A stretch of 64,000 bases of DNA from the NCBI RefSeq assembly GCF_016583795.1, contig NZ_NRRS01000007.1:1-64000 (forward strand), given 5' to 3'. The translations under genes were made by a program, and so were the position numbers. Below, one piece after another: positions 11,601 to 19,553 of the stretch (position 1 is its first letter; each line of letters begins with the position of its first letter). Under the pieces are notes generated by a model that saw nothing but the letters and a program-made list of their open reading frames with translations, searched no databases and was not told where the DNA came from. Source of the DNA: Rhabdochromatium marinum (GTDB lineage Bacteria; Pseudomonadota; Gammaproteobacteria; Chromatiales; Chromatiaceae).

Positions 11601-11937
11601 AAACCGCCGCCGTCAGTATCCGCAACTCAAATTATCCGGCGAGCTGCCGCACCTGAGTCTGGATGCCGAGACGGTACAGCAACAGCACGACTGGCTTGCG
11701 AGCAACCGGACAACCGCCGTGCCCCCTCCTGCCGAGGCTTTACAAAACGAAGCCCCCCTCAGGCAGGAAATCGTTATGCAGCATTTTCGGCTCATGCAAG
11801 CCTTTCTCGACAGCCAATCCCGCATGGCCAGCCTGCTTACCCAGCAGACCGACAACCAGGCTGCGAACCAGTCCGCGAAGGATGCGCCGGACAGGTCACA
11901 TCAGTCGAGAAACAGCACAAAGGTAAAGGTTCCCTGA
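8626..11937 (+). CDS. Ketosynthase-acyltransferase partner subunit of the synthase
   Basis: 1103-aa KS-AT protein that starts in an ATGA overlap with the preceding synthase, so the two are almost certainly co-translated. The KS (about 8-470) keeps C215, H349 and H389, so it could condense rather than act only as a chain-length factor. The AT-like region (about 635-960) has SSEGAQ where active ATs have PGQGAQ, yet retains a GHSAG serine (S735). It may therefore be a specialised or weak transferase. There is no ACP; the subunit must use the two ACPs of the neighbour. The C-terminus has a helical stretch (MQHFRLMQAF...) like the one before the ACPs of the first protein (MQQFLALQE...), possibly a dimerisation or docking element. 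Its 3' end overlaps the convergent gene by 37 bases. Confidence 0.85.
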   Translation: MSAAAHQDQDVAIIGLSGLFPGSATVEHFWNNILAGRDLVQEAPDTWAQPWYDPDGPDLGMDSARIRTRKVGLLGDLAVFDPFAFGIPPKAVEGDPAHYMALQLAGDALQDAGYQERSFNRERTGVIVGRGSSPNRGDVLGMQYGLVIDQTLDLLSTLMPDIDHQRREVLRAALKRSLPQVETEHAPTLISNVISGRISNRLDLMGPSYLVDSACSSSLIALDLGVRDLNSGRCDMVLVGGIQASMPAQIYMLFQQIGALAAGDIRPFDASASGTLLGEGAGFAVIKRLADAVRDDDQIYAVIKGVGVASDGKAMGLLAPRLEGEALAIRRAYEQTGIAPASIRLIEAHGTGIPLGDRTEIQALNQIFGARRGHLPDCAIGSVKSMIGHCIPAAGMASLIKTSLALHHKILPPTLCGEVSPELGLERTPFYVNTRTRPWVQGGDCPRRAGINAFGFGGINTHAILEEDRPPTALPPPGLGRWLLRDSQRAAARLAAGPMVKAGTGSWPSELLVFASASRAALLDQIGDLLARLSTEPDEARQETSHTTLGELAAQCWREQGTGPIRLAVVASDLADLRAKLALLRDKLPGLFASKKQRPSLSTRKGLFYAEIAPEAESETESEAKPETKAAPSKIAWLFSSEGAQYPNMLADLAVHLPQVRRWFDFLDDIFPRDPRPSAQLFPAPTTLDPAARDWLHAQLHAGDLATESISMASHALYELLRDLGIPCDAMIGHSAGEHVALRASGLARTTSMEGFRDQLRALNQLYQQMEEQGLLATGRLISIGALDDAALAALLRERHDHLYLVADNCANQAIVFVEESQYQALQAQLQALGAIHAELPFDRAYHTPLFASGAAAIRAFYAEQIETSAAEVPVYSCSTAAPYPSAGGPASLDIAAEQWTKPVRFRDTIEALYRDGVRVFIEVGANSSLTAFVDSILKGRDALTVASNVQDRPALEQLQHLLGQLFVRGIALDLEPLFAERIASKAVGAAANRRRQYPQLKLSGELPHLSLDAETVQQQHDWLASNRTTAVPPPAEALQNEAPLRQEIVMQHFRLMQAFLDSQSRMASLLTQQTDNQAANQSAKDAPDRSHQSRNSTKVKVP

Positions 11938-13169
11938 GCAGTTTCCACCTGTCGCAAGACAGGCGGAAAATCGGCTGGGAAGCCCCATGGCAGACTTGCG
12001 GGCATTTCAAGTCTTGCCTTGCCAAGATTATGCTCTGGTTCAAACAGCAGATAGCGATCAAAGGTGAAGCTGCTGCCATTGTCATCACTGCGCAGCAGTC
12101 GGACAACATCATGGTAGGGTCGAGGGTTGGCTGAACTGGCAATATACAGCCGCCCATCGGCGGTGGTTGCAATCTGCATATAGGGACTGGATGCACCCAG
12201 CCGACGAATTCGCACCGCACCCAAGGGATCCAAGGGTGACCAGCGCAGATGCAGAAGTTTCCCATTGCTCACAGTGACCATCTGCACCTGCTGCATAGAG
12301 TCAACCACGGCATTGAAGTGGGCACCATGACGGTCTTTCAAACCATCATCCGCTGTATAGTCAAATAACTGGACATGGTTCCAGGTTTCCGGGTCTTCGA
12401 GCATCGGACAATAGCTCAAATTCAGTCGATACTTGGAACTGTGCGCACTCCCGCCATCGGTATAAAGCAGCACCATGGAAGTGCCGAGTGTCAGAATGCG
12501 CGCGCTCTTGCGCTCAGAACGACTGAAACGACCAAAGTCAGTGTCGAGCCAGCGAAAAACATCGTCTTCTGATCGCAAACCAACCCGAATGCGCGATTGG
12601 CCGGTCTGAGCATTCAACTCGGTAAAAGCCACCCACAAACGCCCCATCACATCAAATGCAAGGGTAGCACGTTGCGCACGAAACGACTCAGTGGCTGGAA
12701 TTAAAACCTGAGAGGCTTCAAGCTGCCATGCACCATCACCGGCCTGAACAGCGGTGGCATACATCAGGGAGGCGTCTACAGCGGGATATAGCAGATGCAG
12801 ACGCCCATTCTGATAGAGCAGATCCGCTTTTGGGCGCGCGCCGGTTGCGGAAATCTCGAGTGTCGGCGTCCAACTCCAGCCCAAATCCTGACTTGAGAAG
12901 ACGTTTAATCCCCTTTGCAGCCGTTTTGATCCGGCAATGAGCACATGCAATCCAAAGTCCGGTGTAACCCACAGGTGTTCCTGGTGGCGATTGGAGAGAG
13001 CCCCCTGGATCATAGAGGTCATCGGAGCCGGTCGCCCATTCAACAGGATCTCCCTTGCAGGCGAGGGAAACAAGGGACCGGCCATACCCATGGCGGGCAG
13101 CAGCCAAACCAGCAGACCGCAGACCAGATAAGCGCAGCGCATCCGGCAGGAGCGAGTATGGGCCGGCAT
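11901..13169 (-). CDS. Secreted BNR/Asp-box (sialidase-fold-like) protein
   Basis: About 422 aa. An N-terminal hydrophobic segment (LVCGLLVWLLPAMGMA) reads as a signal peptide, so the protein is probably exported. Two Asp-box-like motifs are visible, SQDLGWSW near the N-terminus and SDDNGSSF near the C-terminus; these mark beta-propellers of the sialidase/BNR type. The catalytic arginine triad of true sialidases was not identified, so an enzymatic role is not supported. The start at 13169 lies 8 bases beyond the stop of the preceding lipoprotein gene; 13208 and 13142 are alternatives. It is last in a - strand series and overlaps the synthase operon tail to tail. Confidence 0.6.
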   Translation of the reverse strand: MPAHTRSCRMRCAYLVCGLLVWLLPAMGMAGPLFPSPAREILLNGRPAPMTSMIQGALSNRHQEHLWVTPDFGLHVLIAGSKRLQRGLNVFSSQDLGWSWTPTLEISATGARPKADLLYQNGRLHLLYPAVDASLMYATAVQAGDGAWQLEASQVLIPATESFRAQRATLAFDVMGRLWVAFTELNAQTGQSRIRVGLRSEDDVFRWLDTDFGRFSRSERKSARILTLGTSMVLLYTDGGSAHSSKYRLNLSYCPMLEDPETWNHVQLFDYTADDGLKDRHGAHFNAVVDSMQQVQMVTVSNGKLLHLRWSPLDPLGAVRIRRLGASSPYMQIATTADGRLYIASSANPRPYHDVVRLLRSDDNGSSFTFDRYLLFEPEHNLGKARLEMPASLPWGFPADFPPVLRQVETAQGTFTFVLFLD

Positions 13170-13176
13170 CAGACGC

Positions 13177-14691
13177 TCACAAGGCCTCGCGCGAGCGTCT
13201 GCGGGCATCCCGCGCAGCGGCTACGGCCTGCTGACAATCGATGGAAAAATCTTGCCGTAAATCCTGATAACAGCGCCACAACGCCGGTCGGTCATGGATG
13301 ACATCCGGACATAGACGCTGAACATCGTCTCGACACGCCTGTCTCAAGTCGCGCCGCACCTGAGCGGCCGCTCCATCCACACTCCCGAAAGTACCGCCAG
13401 CCACAGATCGACTCGCGATCCCCGGTGACACTGTTCCCATGACGGACTGGCCGGTGAGCAGAATTGACAAAAACTCACTGTCCTTCCAGTCCCCACCCCT
13501 GGTGTTGCCTTGGCGAAGAATCACCAGACGGCGCGATGGAATCACATAGAGCCGCTGCTTGCCCTGCCCGGCAGCCATCACCAGATCCGGCGGACCCTCG
13601 CGGTAGATATAGCCATCATCAGTGCGGTCGAGTCGGCGCTGGTTCGCCCCATCCGCCAGGTCATGACTCTGACTGGCGCTGGCATTATGGTTAAGCCACA
13701 GCGTCAAACCGTAAGCTGGGTTGGCGGTGCTCCCCTGAAAAATCTCGCGCAAATATTCAGGTTTTATCAGCGCGCGCCCCTGCCAACGTCCCTGATTGAC
13801 GATCAGCTGACCGATTTTGATCCATTCACGCGGTGCCACATGCGCCCCGGAGGGCATAATCGGATGTCCGTCGGCGTCGCGCATCCATTCTCCAATGCTC
13901 AGGCCCATCGGATCCAACAAGCGCTCCTGCAAATAAGCCAGCGGATCGGTGGTACGGCGCCCCGCCGCGCGCAGCTTGCGCTCCAACCAGGCACCAAACA
14001 CGAACAAATGGCTTGGACCATAAGTAAAGGTGGTACCCGGCTCCGCCACGGCGGGCACTTGCAAAGCCTGGGCGAATTTATTTCCCGAACGTGGATTGCC
14101 GCGCAGTGTTGCGATGGCAGGGTCCAAGCCGCTGGTGAAATTCAGCAGTTGGCGCACGGTGATGCGTGACTTGCGCGGGTCGGACTGCCATTCGGTGATG
14201 GTATTGGCCACGCGCTCATCGAGATTAATCACTCCATCCTGAGCAGCGGCAACGGCCAGCAGTCCCCAAAAGGTCTTGGTGCCGCTGGCCAAACGATGCG
14301 GTTTTTCAGCCCCCCCATCGGCGCCGTAACGCTCAAACAACACTCGTCCAGCGGCGGTCATCACGATGAGCGCATCACCATCGCGCGCGCGTGAGTAATC
14401 AGCCGCGCGCTGCAAATTATCCGCGCTGGGCTCGGCCCGATCGGCTCCCGTAACCGACTCGGAGTAATCCGGGAGCGCCGTCTCAGCCGTTATGCGATGC
14501 GCCTTTGCGGTGGAATTACTAAGCTCGGTGTCGTCACCTGGCGCGAAGACGGGGGCTGTCTCAGTCACCGAGGTGTGGCTGTCCACAAAAAAGTCCAGCA
14601 AGCTGCAACCACCCAGCAGTGGCATCGTTATAAACGCCAGCAGCACCGCCAGCAACAGCCGATGTGACCGCAAGTTCAGCCGAACAGGCAT
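13177..14691 (-). CDS. Lipoprotein, beta-lactamase/penicillin-binding-like serine hydrolase
   Basis: 504 aa. The signal peptide ends in a lipobox (LLGGC, C29), indicating a lipoprotein. The core is the class C beta-lactamase-like serine hydrolase fold: S136 and K139 form the SxxK motif (SGTK), and a YGPS stretch further on fits the second motif. Such enzymes act on peptidoglycan-like or ester substrates; true beta-lactamase activity cannot be assumed. The last 70 or so residues add a cysteine-containing tail (CRDDVQRLC, WRCYQDL, DCQQ) that resembles cysteine-rich GLG1-type repeats and is not part of the hydrolase fold. A GAGG-like ribosome-binding site precedes the ATG. It lies between a TPR gene and a BNR gene on the same strand. 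Confidence 0.75.
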   Translation of the reverse strand: MPVRLNLRSHRLLLAVLLAFITMPLLGGCSLLDFFVDSHTSVTETAPVFAPGDDTELSNSTAKAHRITAETALPDYSESVTGADRAEPSADNLQRAADYSRARDGDALIVMTAAGRVLFERYGADGGAEKPHRLASGTKTFWGLLAVAAAQDGVINLDERVANTITEWQSDPRKSRITVRQLLNFTSGLDPAIATLRGNPRSGNKFAQALQVPAVAEPGTTFTYGPSHLFVFGAWLERKLRAAGRRTTDPLAYLQERLLDPMGLSIGEWMRDADGHPIMPSGAHVAPREWIKIGQLIVNQGRWQGRALIKPEYLREIFQGSTANPAYGLTLWLNHNASASQSHDLADGANQRRLDRTDDGYIYREGPPDLVMAAGQGKQRLYVIPSRRLVILRQGNTRGGDWKDSEFLSILLTGQSVMGTVSPGIASRSVAGGTFGSVDGAAAQVRRDLRQACRDDVQRLCPDVIHDRPALWRCYQDLRQDFSIDCQQAVAAARDARRRSREAL

Positions 14692-14762
14692 AATCCATCC
14701 CTCACAATAAGCACACTATGAACCACGGCTTGCTTGCCTATATCTAATCAGACGCTGCGCAA

Positions 14763-15779
14763 TCAAACGCCGCGCGCCTGCCCGTCGCGCCGGGCATCAA
14801 TGATCTCCGAGGTGGCACGCTTGGCGTTTTGAGCCACAGCCTCCCAGCGGCTGTCATCGCCATCATCGGCCAAAATATCCAGGGTATCGAAACCTTCAAT
14901 CTCGACCGCTTGCCCGCTGATCAGCACCGCACCGCGATACTCTTCCGTGGCCTCTTTATGCAGGCCCCGAGCGGTGTAGAGGTCGCCCCACAGCTTGTGC
15001 AGCAGCGCCGAGTACTGATCGCGCTGGGGAGTTGAGTTCAGCAACAGCTCAGCCTCCTCAAGCTGGCCGGCACCAATGCAGGCTTCCGCCAGCCCGAGGC
15101 GAATGCCCAGTTTCTGTTCCTCGGGGTCAAGCTCCACGGCCTTGCGATAGGCGCGCAACGCCTGATCGAACTGCTTGGCAAACAGATGCAGACGCCCCAC
15201 AATGGCATGCGACTCCGGATCTGTGGGCTGAATCCGCAAGGCCGCCTTGGCCTGGGCCATGGCATCACTGGGACGCCCGACCCGCTGCAAGGCCAGGGCA
15301 ATGCGCTTGCGCACTGGCAGCATGCGCGGATTAAACCCCAGCGCCCGCGACCAGGACTCAATCGCCAGCTCCAGCTGCTCGCTGCGTATATGCACAAACC
15401 CGATAGCCGCGTGCGCAATAGCTGAGCGCTCATTGACGCGCAGCGCATTCAGGAAGGCTTCGCGCGCTTTCTCGAGTTCGCCGCGCTGGAAATAAATCCG
15501 CCCGCTTCTGAGATAGGGCTGCGCATGGGTCGGATCGAGCTCAATGGCGGTATTGAAATGCTCCAGGGCGTCGTCAAAGTCTTTCTTGCGTGCCTTGATA
15601 CGCCCGATAGCCAAATGCACAAAGGCGTTGGCCTGATCCTCACGCACCAAGGTTTCGAACTCGGTCAGGGCCTCATCGAAGCGCTTGTCGGCCAGCAGCT
15701 TCTTGCCGCGCTTGATGCTGGCCTCGGTCGCCGCCGAGCGATTAACGCGCTTGATGGTTGGAACAAAGGTACTGGTCAT
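14763..15779 (-). CDS. Tetratricopeptide-repeat protein
   Basis: 338 aa, consisting almost entirely of consecutive TPR units from about residue 20 to 280, with typical alternation such as DEALTEFETLV, DDALEHFNTAIELDP and DQALRAYRKAVELDP. There is no signal peptide or membrane segment, so it is probably a cytoplasmic scaffold for protein contacts. It lies 54 bases downstream of the diguanylate cyclase gene and 71 bases upstream of the serine hydrolase gene on the same strand, so it may belong to that transcription unit. No partner can be deduced. Confidence 0.8.
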   Translation of the reverse strand: MTSTFVPTIKRVNRSAATEASIKRGKKLLADKRFDEALTEFETLVREDQANAFVHLAIGRIKARKKDFDDALEHFNTAIELDPTHAQPYLRSGRIYFQRGELEKAREAFLNALRVNERSAIAHAAIGFVHIRSEQLELAIESWSRALGFNPRMLPVRKRIALALQRVGRPSDAMAQAKAALRIQPTDPESHAIVGRLHLFAKQFDQALRAYRKAVELDPEEQKLGIRLGLAEACIGAGQLEEAELLLNSTPQRDQYSALLHKLWGDLYTARGLHKEATEEYRGAVLISGQAVEIEGFDTLDILADDGDDSRWEAVAQNAKRATSEIIDARRDGQARGV

Positions 15780-15833
15780 GGCAAAAAACTGTCGGAGTCT
15801 GAAAATTGAAACGGAATCTGTGAATTTAGCGCA

Positions 15834-16940
15834 CTATACCACCCGTCCCCGTCCACTGCCCTTGGCTTGATAGAGCGCGGCATCAGCCACTTGCATCAAC
15901 GCCTGCCCGGCACGAGCGATATCCTCGCAGAGTTGCTCCGATTCCATGGATCCGACACCAACGGACAGGCCAATCGAGATGCTGACGCCATCCTCAAGCA
16001 GCAGTGGCTCGGTACTGATGACACCACGAATGCGTTCGCCCATATTCAGCGCATCGGCGTAACTAGTCGCCGGCAACAGCAGCGCCAGTTCATCACCGCC
16101 AAAGCGCGCCGCGATGTCGCCGCTCCTGAGCGCCGAACGCAGGCGATTGGCCACTTCCCGCAACACCGCATCGCCGGCACTGTGGCCATATTGGTCATTG
16201 ATCTGCTTAAACAAATCCAGATCCAGAAACAGGCACGACAGTGGCTGGCCTTCACGCCGCGCCCGGTCAACCTCGGCATGCAGACGTTGTTCCAGCGAGC
16301 GCCGATTGTGCAGCCCAGTTAGCGGATCGGTCAGCCCCCCAAGTTCAAGGCGCGCGCGATTGGTGGCATTCTCCAGACAGACTGCGCAAATGGCGGCCAG
16401 CCGCGCCAGTGCATGCGTCTGCAATTCCGGATCATAGCGCTGCGCATCGTGACTGCCGAGCCCCAGCAGGCCAAGCAACCGCTGTTCGCGCAGCAGGGGC
16501 AGCAGCGCGATACTCCGCACCGCGCCACCCCCTTCGAACAGCGGCGGCACTCCGGCTTCATCCAGCATTCTGAGCTGGGGCTGGCGCAAATGGGCTAGTT
16601 CGGTTGGAATCCGCTCAAACAGCACATCCTTGGGTGCTTGTACCTCAGTCGCATCGAGCAGACTGCGAATGCGCCGATCCGCATCCGGCAGCAACAGACG
16701 CGCCTGATCGATATGAAAGCGCGCGCGCAGATCGCCGGTCATGCCATCAAGCAGCCGTTCGAGCGAGCCAATGCTGAGCAGCACCATTTCCAGATCATGC
16801 AAACGCTGAAACAAAGCCTCGGTTTCGACCGCACGGTGGCGCAGCGACTCCAGCTGCGCATTCAGGCGACCATTTTCCAACTCCAATTCCAACGCATAAC
16901 GCTCGCTTGCGTGCGTGTCTGCTTCAATGACCACTGTCAT
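15834..16940 (-). CDS. Diguanylate cyclase with N-terminal DUF484/GAF-like domain
   Basis: 368 aa from the ATG at 16940, chosen because an AGGA lies about 10 bases upstream and because longer forms would run into the divergent gene at 17086. The N-terminal half resembles the DUF484/GAF-type sensor: a coiled-coil lead-in, then a domain ending near the phrase LLGLLGLGSHD. The C-terminal GGDEF domain carries GGDE at residues 281-284 and an RxxD inhibitory site at 272-275, five residues ahead. It should therefore make cyclic di-GMP from two GTP and be product-inhibited. No transmembrane segment is seen, so it senses a cytoplasmic signal. No EAL domain is present. Confidence 0.88.
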   Translation of the reverse strand: MTVVIEADTHASERYALELELENGRLNAQLESLRHRAVETEALFQRLHDLEMVLLSIGSLERLLDGMTGDLRARFHIDQARLLLPDADRRIRSLLDATEVQAPKDVLFERIPTELAHLRQPQLRMLDEAGVPPLFEGGGAVRSIALLPLLREQRLLGLLGLGSHDAQRYDPELQTHALARLAAICAVCLENATNRARLELGGLTDPLTGLHNRRSLEQRLHAEVDRARREGQPLSCLFLDLDLFKQINDQYGHSAGDAVLREVANRLRSALRSGDIAARFGGDELALLLPATSYADALNMGERIRGVISTEPLLLEDGVSISIGLSVGVGSMESEQLCEDIARAGQALMQVADAALYQAKGSGRGRVV

Positions 16941-17085
16941 GGTATTAAATATCCTGTACTGCAATGCACCCTCGGCAGCATAGGCGATTGCTTCCCGCCT
17001 GCCAACACAAGCACAAGCCAAAGGTGACGCAGGTTCGGATCGCGCTATACTCCCGAGTTTGCCACCCGCACCTACGGAGACTTGC

Positions 17086-17970
17086 ATGGAACAGTCATTC
17101 ACGACCAAGCTGCCCGACGCACTTGAGGCACCGCGCGCGCGCTTCGCCAGCTCGGGCCTGCCGGAAGTCAATTATTACCTTGACGGCCCCGAGAATGCCG
17201 ACCCCATCGTGCTGCTGCACAGTATCAATGCCGCCCCCAGCGCCTTTGAGATGAAGCCGCTGTTTGATCACTATCGTGCCGAGCGCCGCGTCTATGCGCT
17301 CGAACTGCCCGGGTTTGGCCTGTCCGATCGCAGCGACCGAGTCTACTCTCCTGAACTCTATGCCGAGGTGATTGGCCGCTTCCTCACCGAGGTGGTCAAG
17401 GCGCCAGCGGATGTCATCAGCTTTTCGCTGAGTTCAGAATTCACCGCACGGGCCGCCTTGCAACATCCCGAGAGCTTTCGCCGCCTGACCTTCCTCTCCC
17501 CCACCGGCTTTTCCAAGCGCCGTCTGCCCAGCGCCAAGACCGGCAAGCGCCTGCATCGCCTGTTCAGCCTGCCGCTGTTCGGCCCGGCGCTCTATGCCTT
17601 GGTCACCACCCGCCCAAGTGTGCGCTATTTCATGAAGCTCAGCTTCGTCACCGAACCGGCCGAGGAGCTGATCGACTATGCCTATGCCACCTCGCACCAG
17701 CCGGGGGCTCGCCATGCACCCTTCTATTTTCTCTCCGGGCAGCTCTTCACTCACAACCCGGTCGAACAGCTCTATGCCAAGCTCCAGATGCCGGTGCTGG
17801 CGATTCATGATCGCGACGCCAATGTCACCTTCGACCAGTTGCCCGAGCTGATTGCACGTAAAAGTAACTGGCAGGTAACGCGGATCGAGCCAACGCTGGG
17901 TATGCCGCAATGGGAGCAACCGCAGAAGACCATCGCCGCCATCGATGCCTTCTGGCAAGCGCACGCCTAA
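17086..17970 (+). CDS. Alpha/beta-hydrolase-like protein with degenerate catalytic motifs
   Basis: 294 aa, starting at ATG 17086 with GGAGA five bases upstream. The alpha/beta-hydrolase frame is clear: LLHSINAAPSAFE for the oxyanion loop, LELPGFGLSDRS for the next strand, and a nucleophile elbow. The elbow reads SFSLS rather than GxSxG. The C-terminal position that normally holds the catalytic histidine (GH before an acidic residue and proline) reads LGMPQWEQP, with no histidine. It is therefore probably not a standard esterase and may be a binding or structural member. It is divergent from the diguanylate cyclase gene, and menF follows on the same strand after 92 bases. Confidence 0.7.
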   Translation: MEQSFTTKLPDALEAPRARFASSGLPEVNYYLDGPENADPIVLLHSINAAPSAFEMKPLFDHYRAERRVYALELPGFGLSDRSDRVYSPELYAEVIGRFLTEVVKAPADVISFSLSSEFTARAALQHPESFRRLTFLSPTGFSKRRLPSAKTGKRLHRLFSLPLFGPALYALVTTRPSVRYFMKLSFVTEPAEELIDYAYATSHQPGARHAPFYFLSGQLFTHNPVEQLYAKLQMPVLAIHDRDANVTFDQLPELIARKSNWQVTRIEPTLGMPQWEQPQKTIAAIDAFWQAHA

Positions 17971-17979
17971 GCGCGCCCT

Positions 17980-18008
17980 TTCTTGATCGACCAAAAAGCC
18001 TTTAGAAT
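17980..18008 (+). promoter_or_regulatory. Candidate sigma70-type promoter before menF
   Basis: TTCTTG at 17980-17985 and TAGAAT at 18003-18008 are separated by 17 bases. The -10 matches five of six consensus positions; the -35 is weak. It sits 54 bases before the menF GTG and could drive the men genes independently of the hydrolase gene. Confidence 0.35.
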
Positions 18009-18062
18009 TGGCCCGGACGGTCTGATCCGCCCTATCCCTGCTGCCAGCCGACGGTTTTTTGA

Positions 18063-19553
18063 GTGGAATCCTTGCAATTTGACATCCATCACGCGCGCCC
18101 ACCGCTGAGTCATCCAGCCCCTGCTGCCGCGCGCGAGGATTGGACGCCCGCCGCCACCGCTGTGCTGGAGCATCTTCAACAGCGCCTGGCCGCCGAGATC
18201 ACCCGACTGCCCCTAGGTCGAACGGGCGGGCGCACAGACGCTGAGGCCCAGGCACTCTGCTCCCTGATCCTGGAGCTGCCACAGCAGCCCAATGCGGTGG
18301 CCCAACTCGAAGGGGCGCAGTTTCAGTTCCTGCAGCCGGATGGCGATGGTCTGCGCGCCGGCTATGGCCAGGCGGCGCACTGGGAAGCTCAGGGGCCGCA
18401 GCGGCTGACCACGCTGGCTGCTGTGGCGCGCGACTGGCCGGCGCAGTGGGAACAACTGGACCCGGAGGCCACCGGGCTGCGCGCCTTCGCCATGCTGGGC
18501 TTTGCTGCGGCTTCCGATCCGCTGCCGCAGATCGAGGATCAGCTGCCCAATGCACTGCTGTGGGTGCCGGACATCGGCTTGCGCCACACGTCGGAGCGGG
18601 CCGCGCTCATGTTCAATGCGCCGCAGCAGCAAGCACGCGACGTTGTCCAGGCGCGCTGGATGGCCCTGCTCGAAGTCCTGATTCCACGGCTGTTCGCCCC
18701 ACCACCCCGCCCGGCCCTGATCACCCGCCTGCAGGCCGATTTCTCCGAGCCGGAAGCGAAACACTGGGCCCAACTGATTGAACAGGCACTGGAGCAGATT
18801 CACGCTGGCGAGTTGCAAAAGGTCGTGCTGTCGCGCCGCATTGATGTGCAGGGGAGCCGCTCCTTCGATATCGCCCGTCTGTTTGAGGTGCTCAGCAGCG
18901 TTTTCCCTTCCTGCCAGATCATCAACATGCGTCGCCATGGCACCAGCTTTGTAGCCGCCACGCCCGAACGCCTGCTGCAACTGAAAGGCCGCCAGCTCGA
19001 GGTCGATGCCATTGCCGGAACCGCTGGGCGCGCTACCGGCGATGCACGCGACCAAGCTCTGGGCGAAGAGCTGCTTGGCTCGGAAAAAAATCTGCGCGAG
19101 CATGCCTTTGTCGTCGCCGCTGTGCGCGAGGCCCTGGCCTCCGGCTGCACCTCCATCCAGGTTCCACCCGCGCCCCGGCTGATGCAACTGCGCAATGCGC
19201 AGCATCTATGGAGCCCCATCACCGCCGAGGTCGCTCCGGGCACGGATCTGTTCGATCTGGCCGCACAGCTTCACCCCACTCCAGCCACCAATGGTCAGCC
19301 ACGCCGCGCGGCTCATCAGTGGCTGCGCACGCATGAGCCCTTCTCACGCGGCTGGTATTCGGGCGCTGCCGGCTTCATCGAGCCCGGTCGCGGAGGCGAA
19401 CTCTGGGTACTGCTGCGCTGCGCGCGCCTGTGTGGTGCCCACGCCGAACTTTATGCCGGTGCCGGCATTGTCGCCGGCTCCGATCCCGAGGCCGAATGGG
19501 AGGAAACCGAGGCGAAACTGGCAGCCATGCTCACGGCGCTGCAATTCGCGTGA
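18063..19553 (+). CDS. menF: Isochorismate synthase MenF
   Basis: 496 aa from a GTG start. It converts chorismate to isochorismate, the first committed step of menaquinone synthesis. The C-terminal chorismate-binding domain is well conserved: LQKVVLSRR, PERLLQL, a DAIAGTAGRA segment, GSEKNLREHAFVV, and the closing LHPTPATNGQP and GWYSGAAGF motifs. An N-terminal region of about 230 residues is typical of MenF/EntC-type enzymes. Its stop overlaps the menD start as GTGA, and the following genes menD, menB, menA, menC and menH fix the assignment to menaquinone rather than siderophore synthesis. Confidence 0.93.
   Translation: MESLQFDIHHARPPLSHPAPAAAREDWTPAATAVLEHLQQRLAAEITRLPLGRTGGRTDAEAQALCSLILELPQQPNAVAQLEGAQFQFLQPDGDGLRAGYGQAAHWEAQGPQRLTTLAAVARDWPAQWEQLDPEATGLRAFAMLGFAAASDPLPQIEDQLPNALLWVPDIGLRHTSERAALMFNAPQQQARDVVQARWMALLEVLIPRLFAPPPRPALITRLQADFSEPEAKHWAQLIEQALEQIHAGELQKVVLSRRIDVQGSRSFDIARLFEVLSSVFPSCQIINMRRHGTSFVAATPERLLQLKGRQLEVDAIAGTAGRATGDARDQALGEELLGSEKNLREHAFVVAAVREALASGCTSIQVPPAPRLMQLRNAQHLWSPITAEVAPGTDLFDLAAQLHPTPATNGQPRRAAHQWLRTHEPFSRGWYSGAAGFIEPGRGGELWVLLRCARLCGAHAELYAGAGIVAGSDPEAEWEETEAKLAAMLTALQFA

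Noticed and set aside
13177-14691. Antibiotic-resistance beta-lactamase
   Set aside because: Only the general serine-hydrolase motifs are seen, with a lipobox and a cysteine-rich tail; the context and sequence do not support a resistance enzyme.
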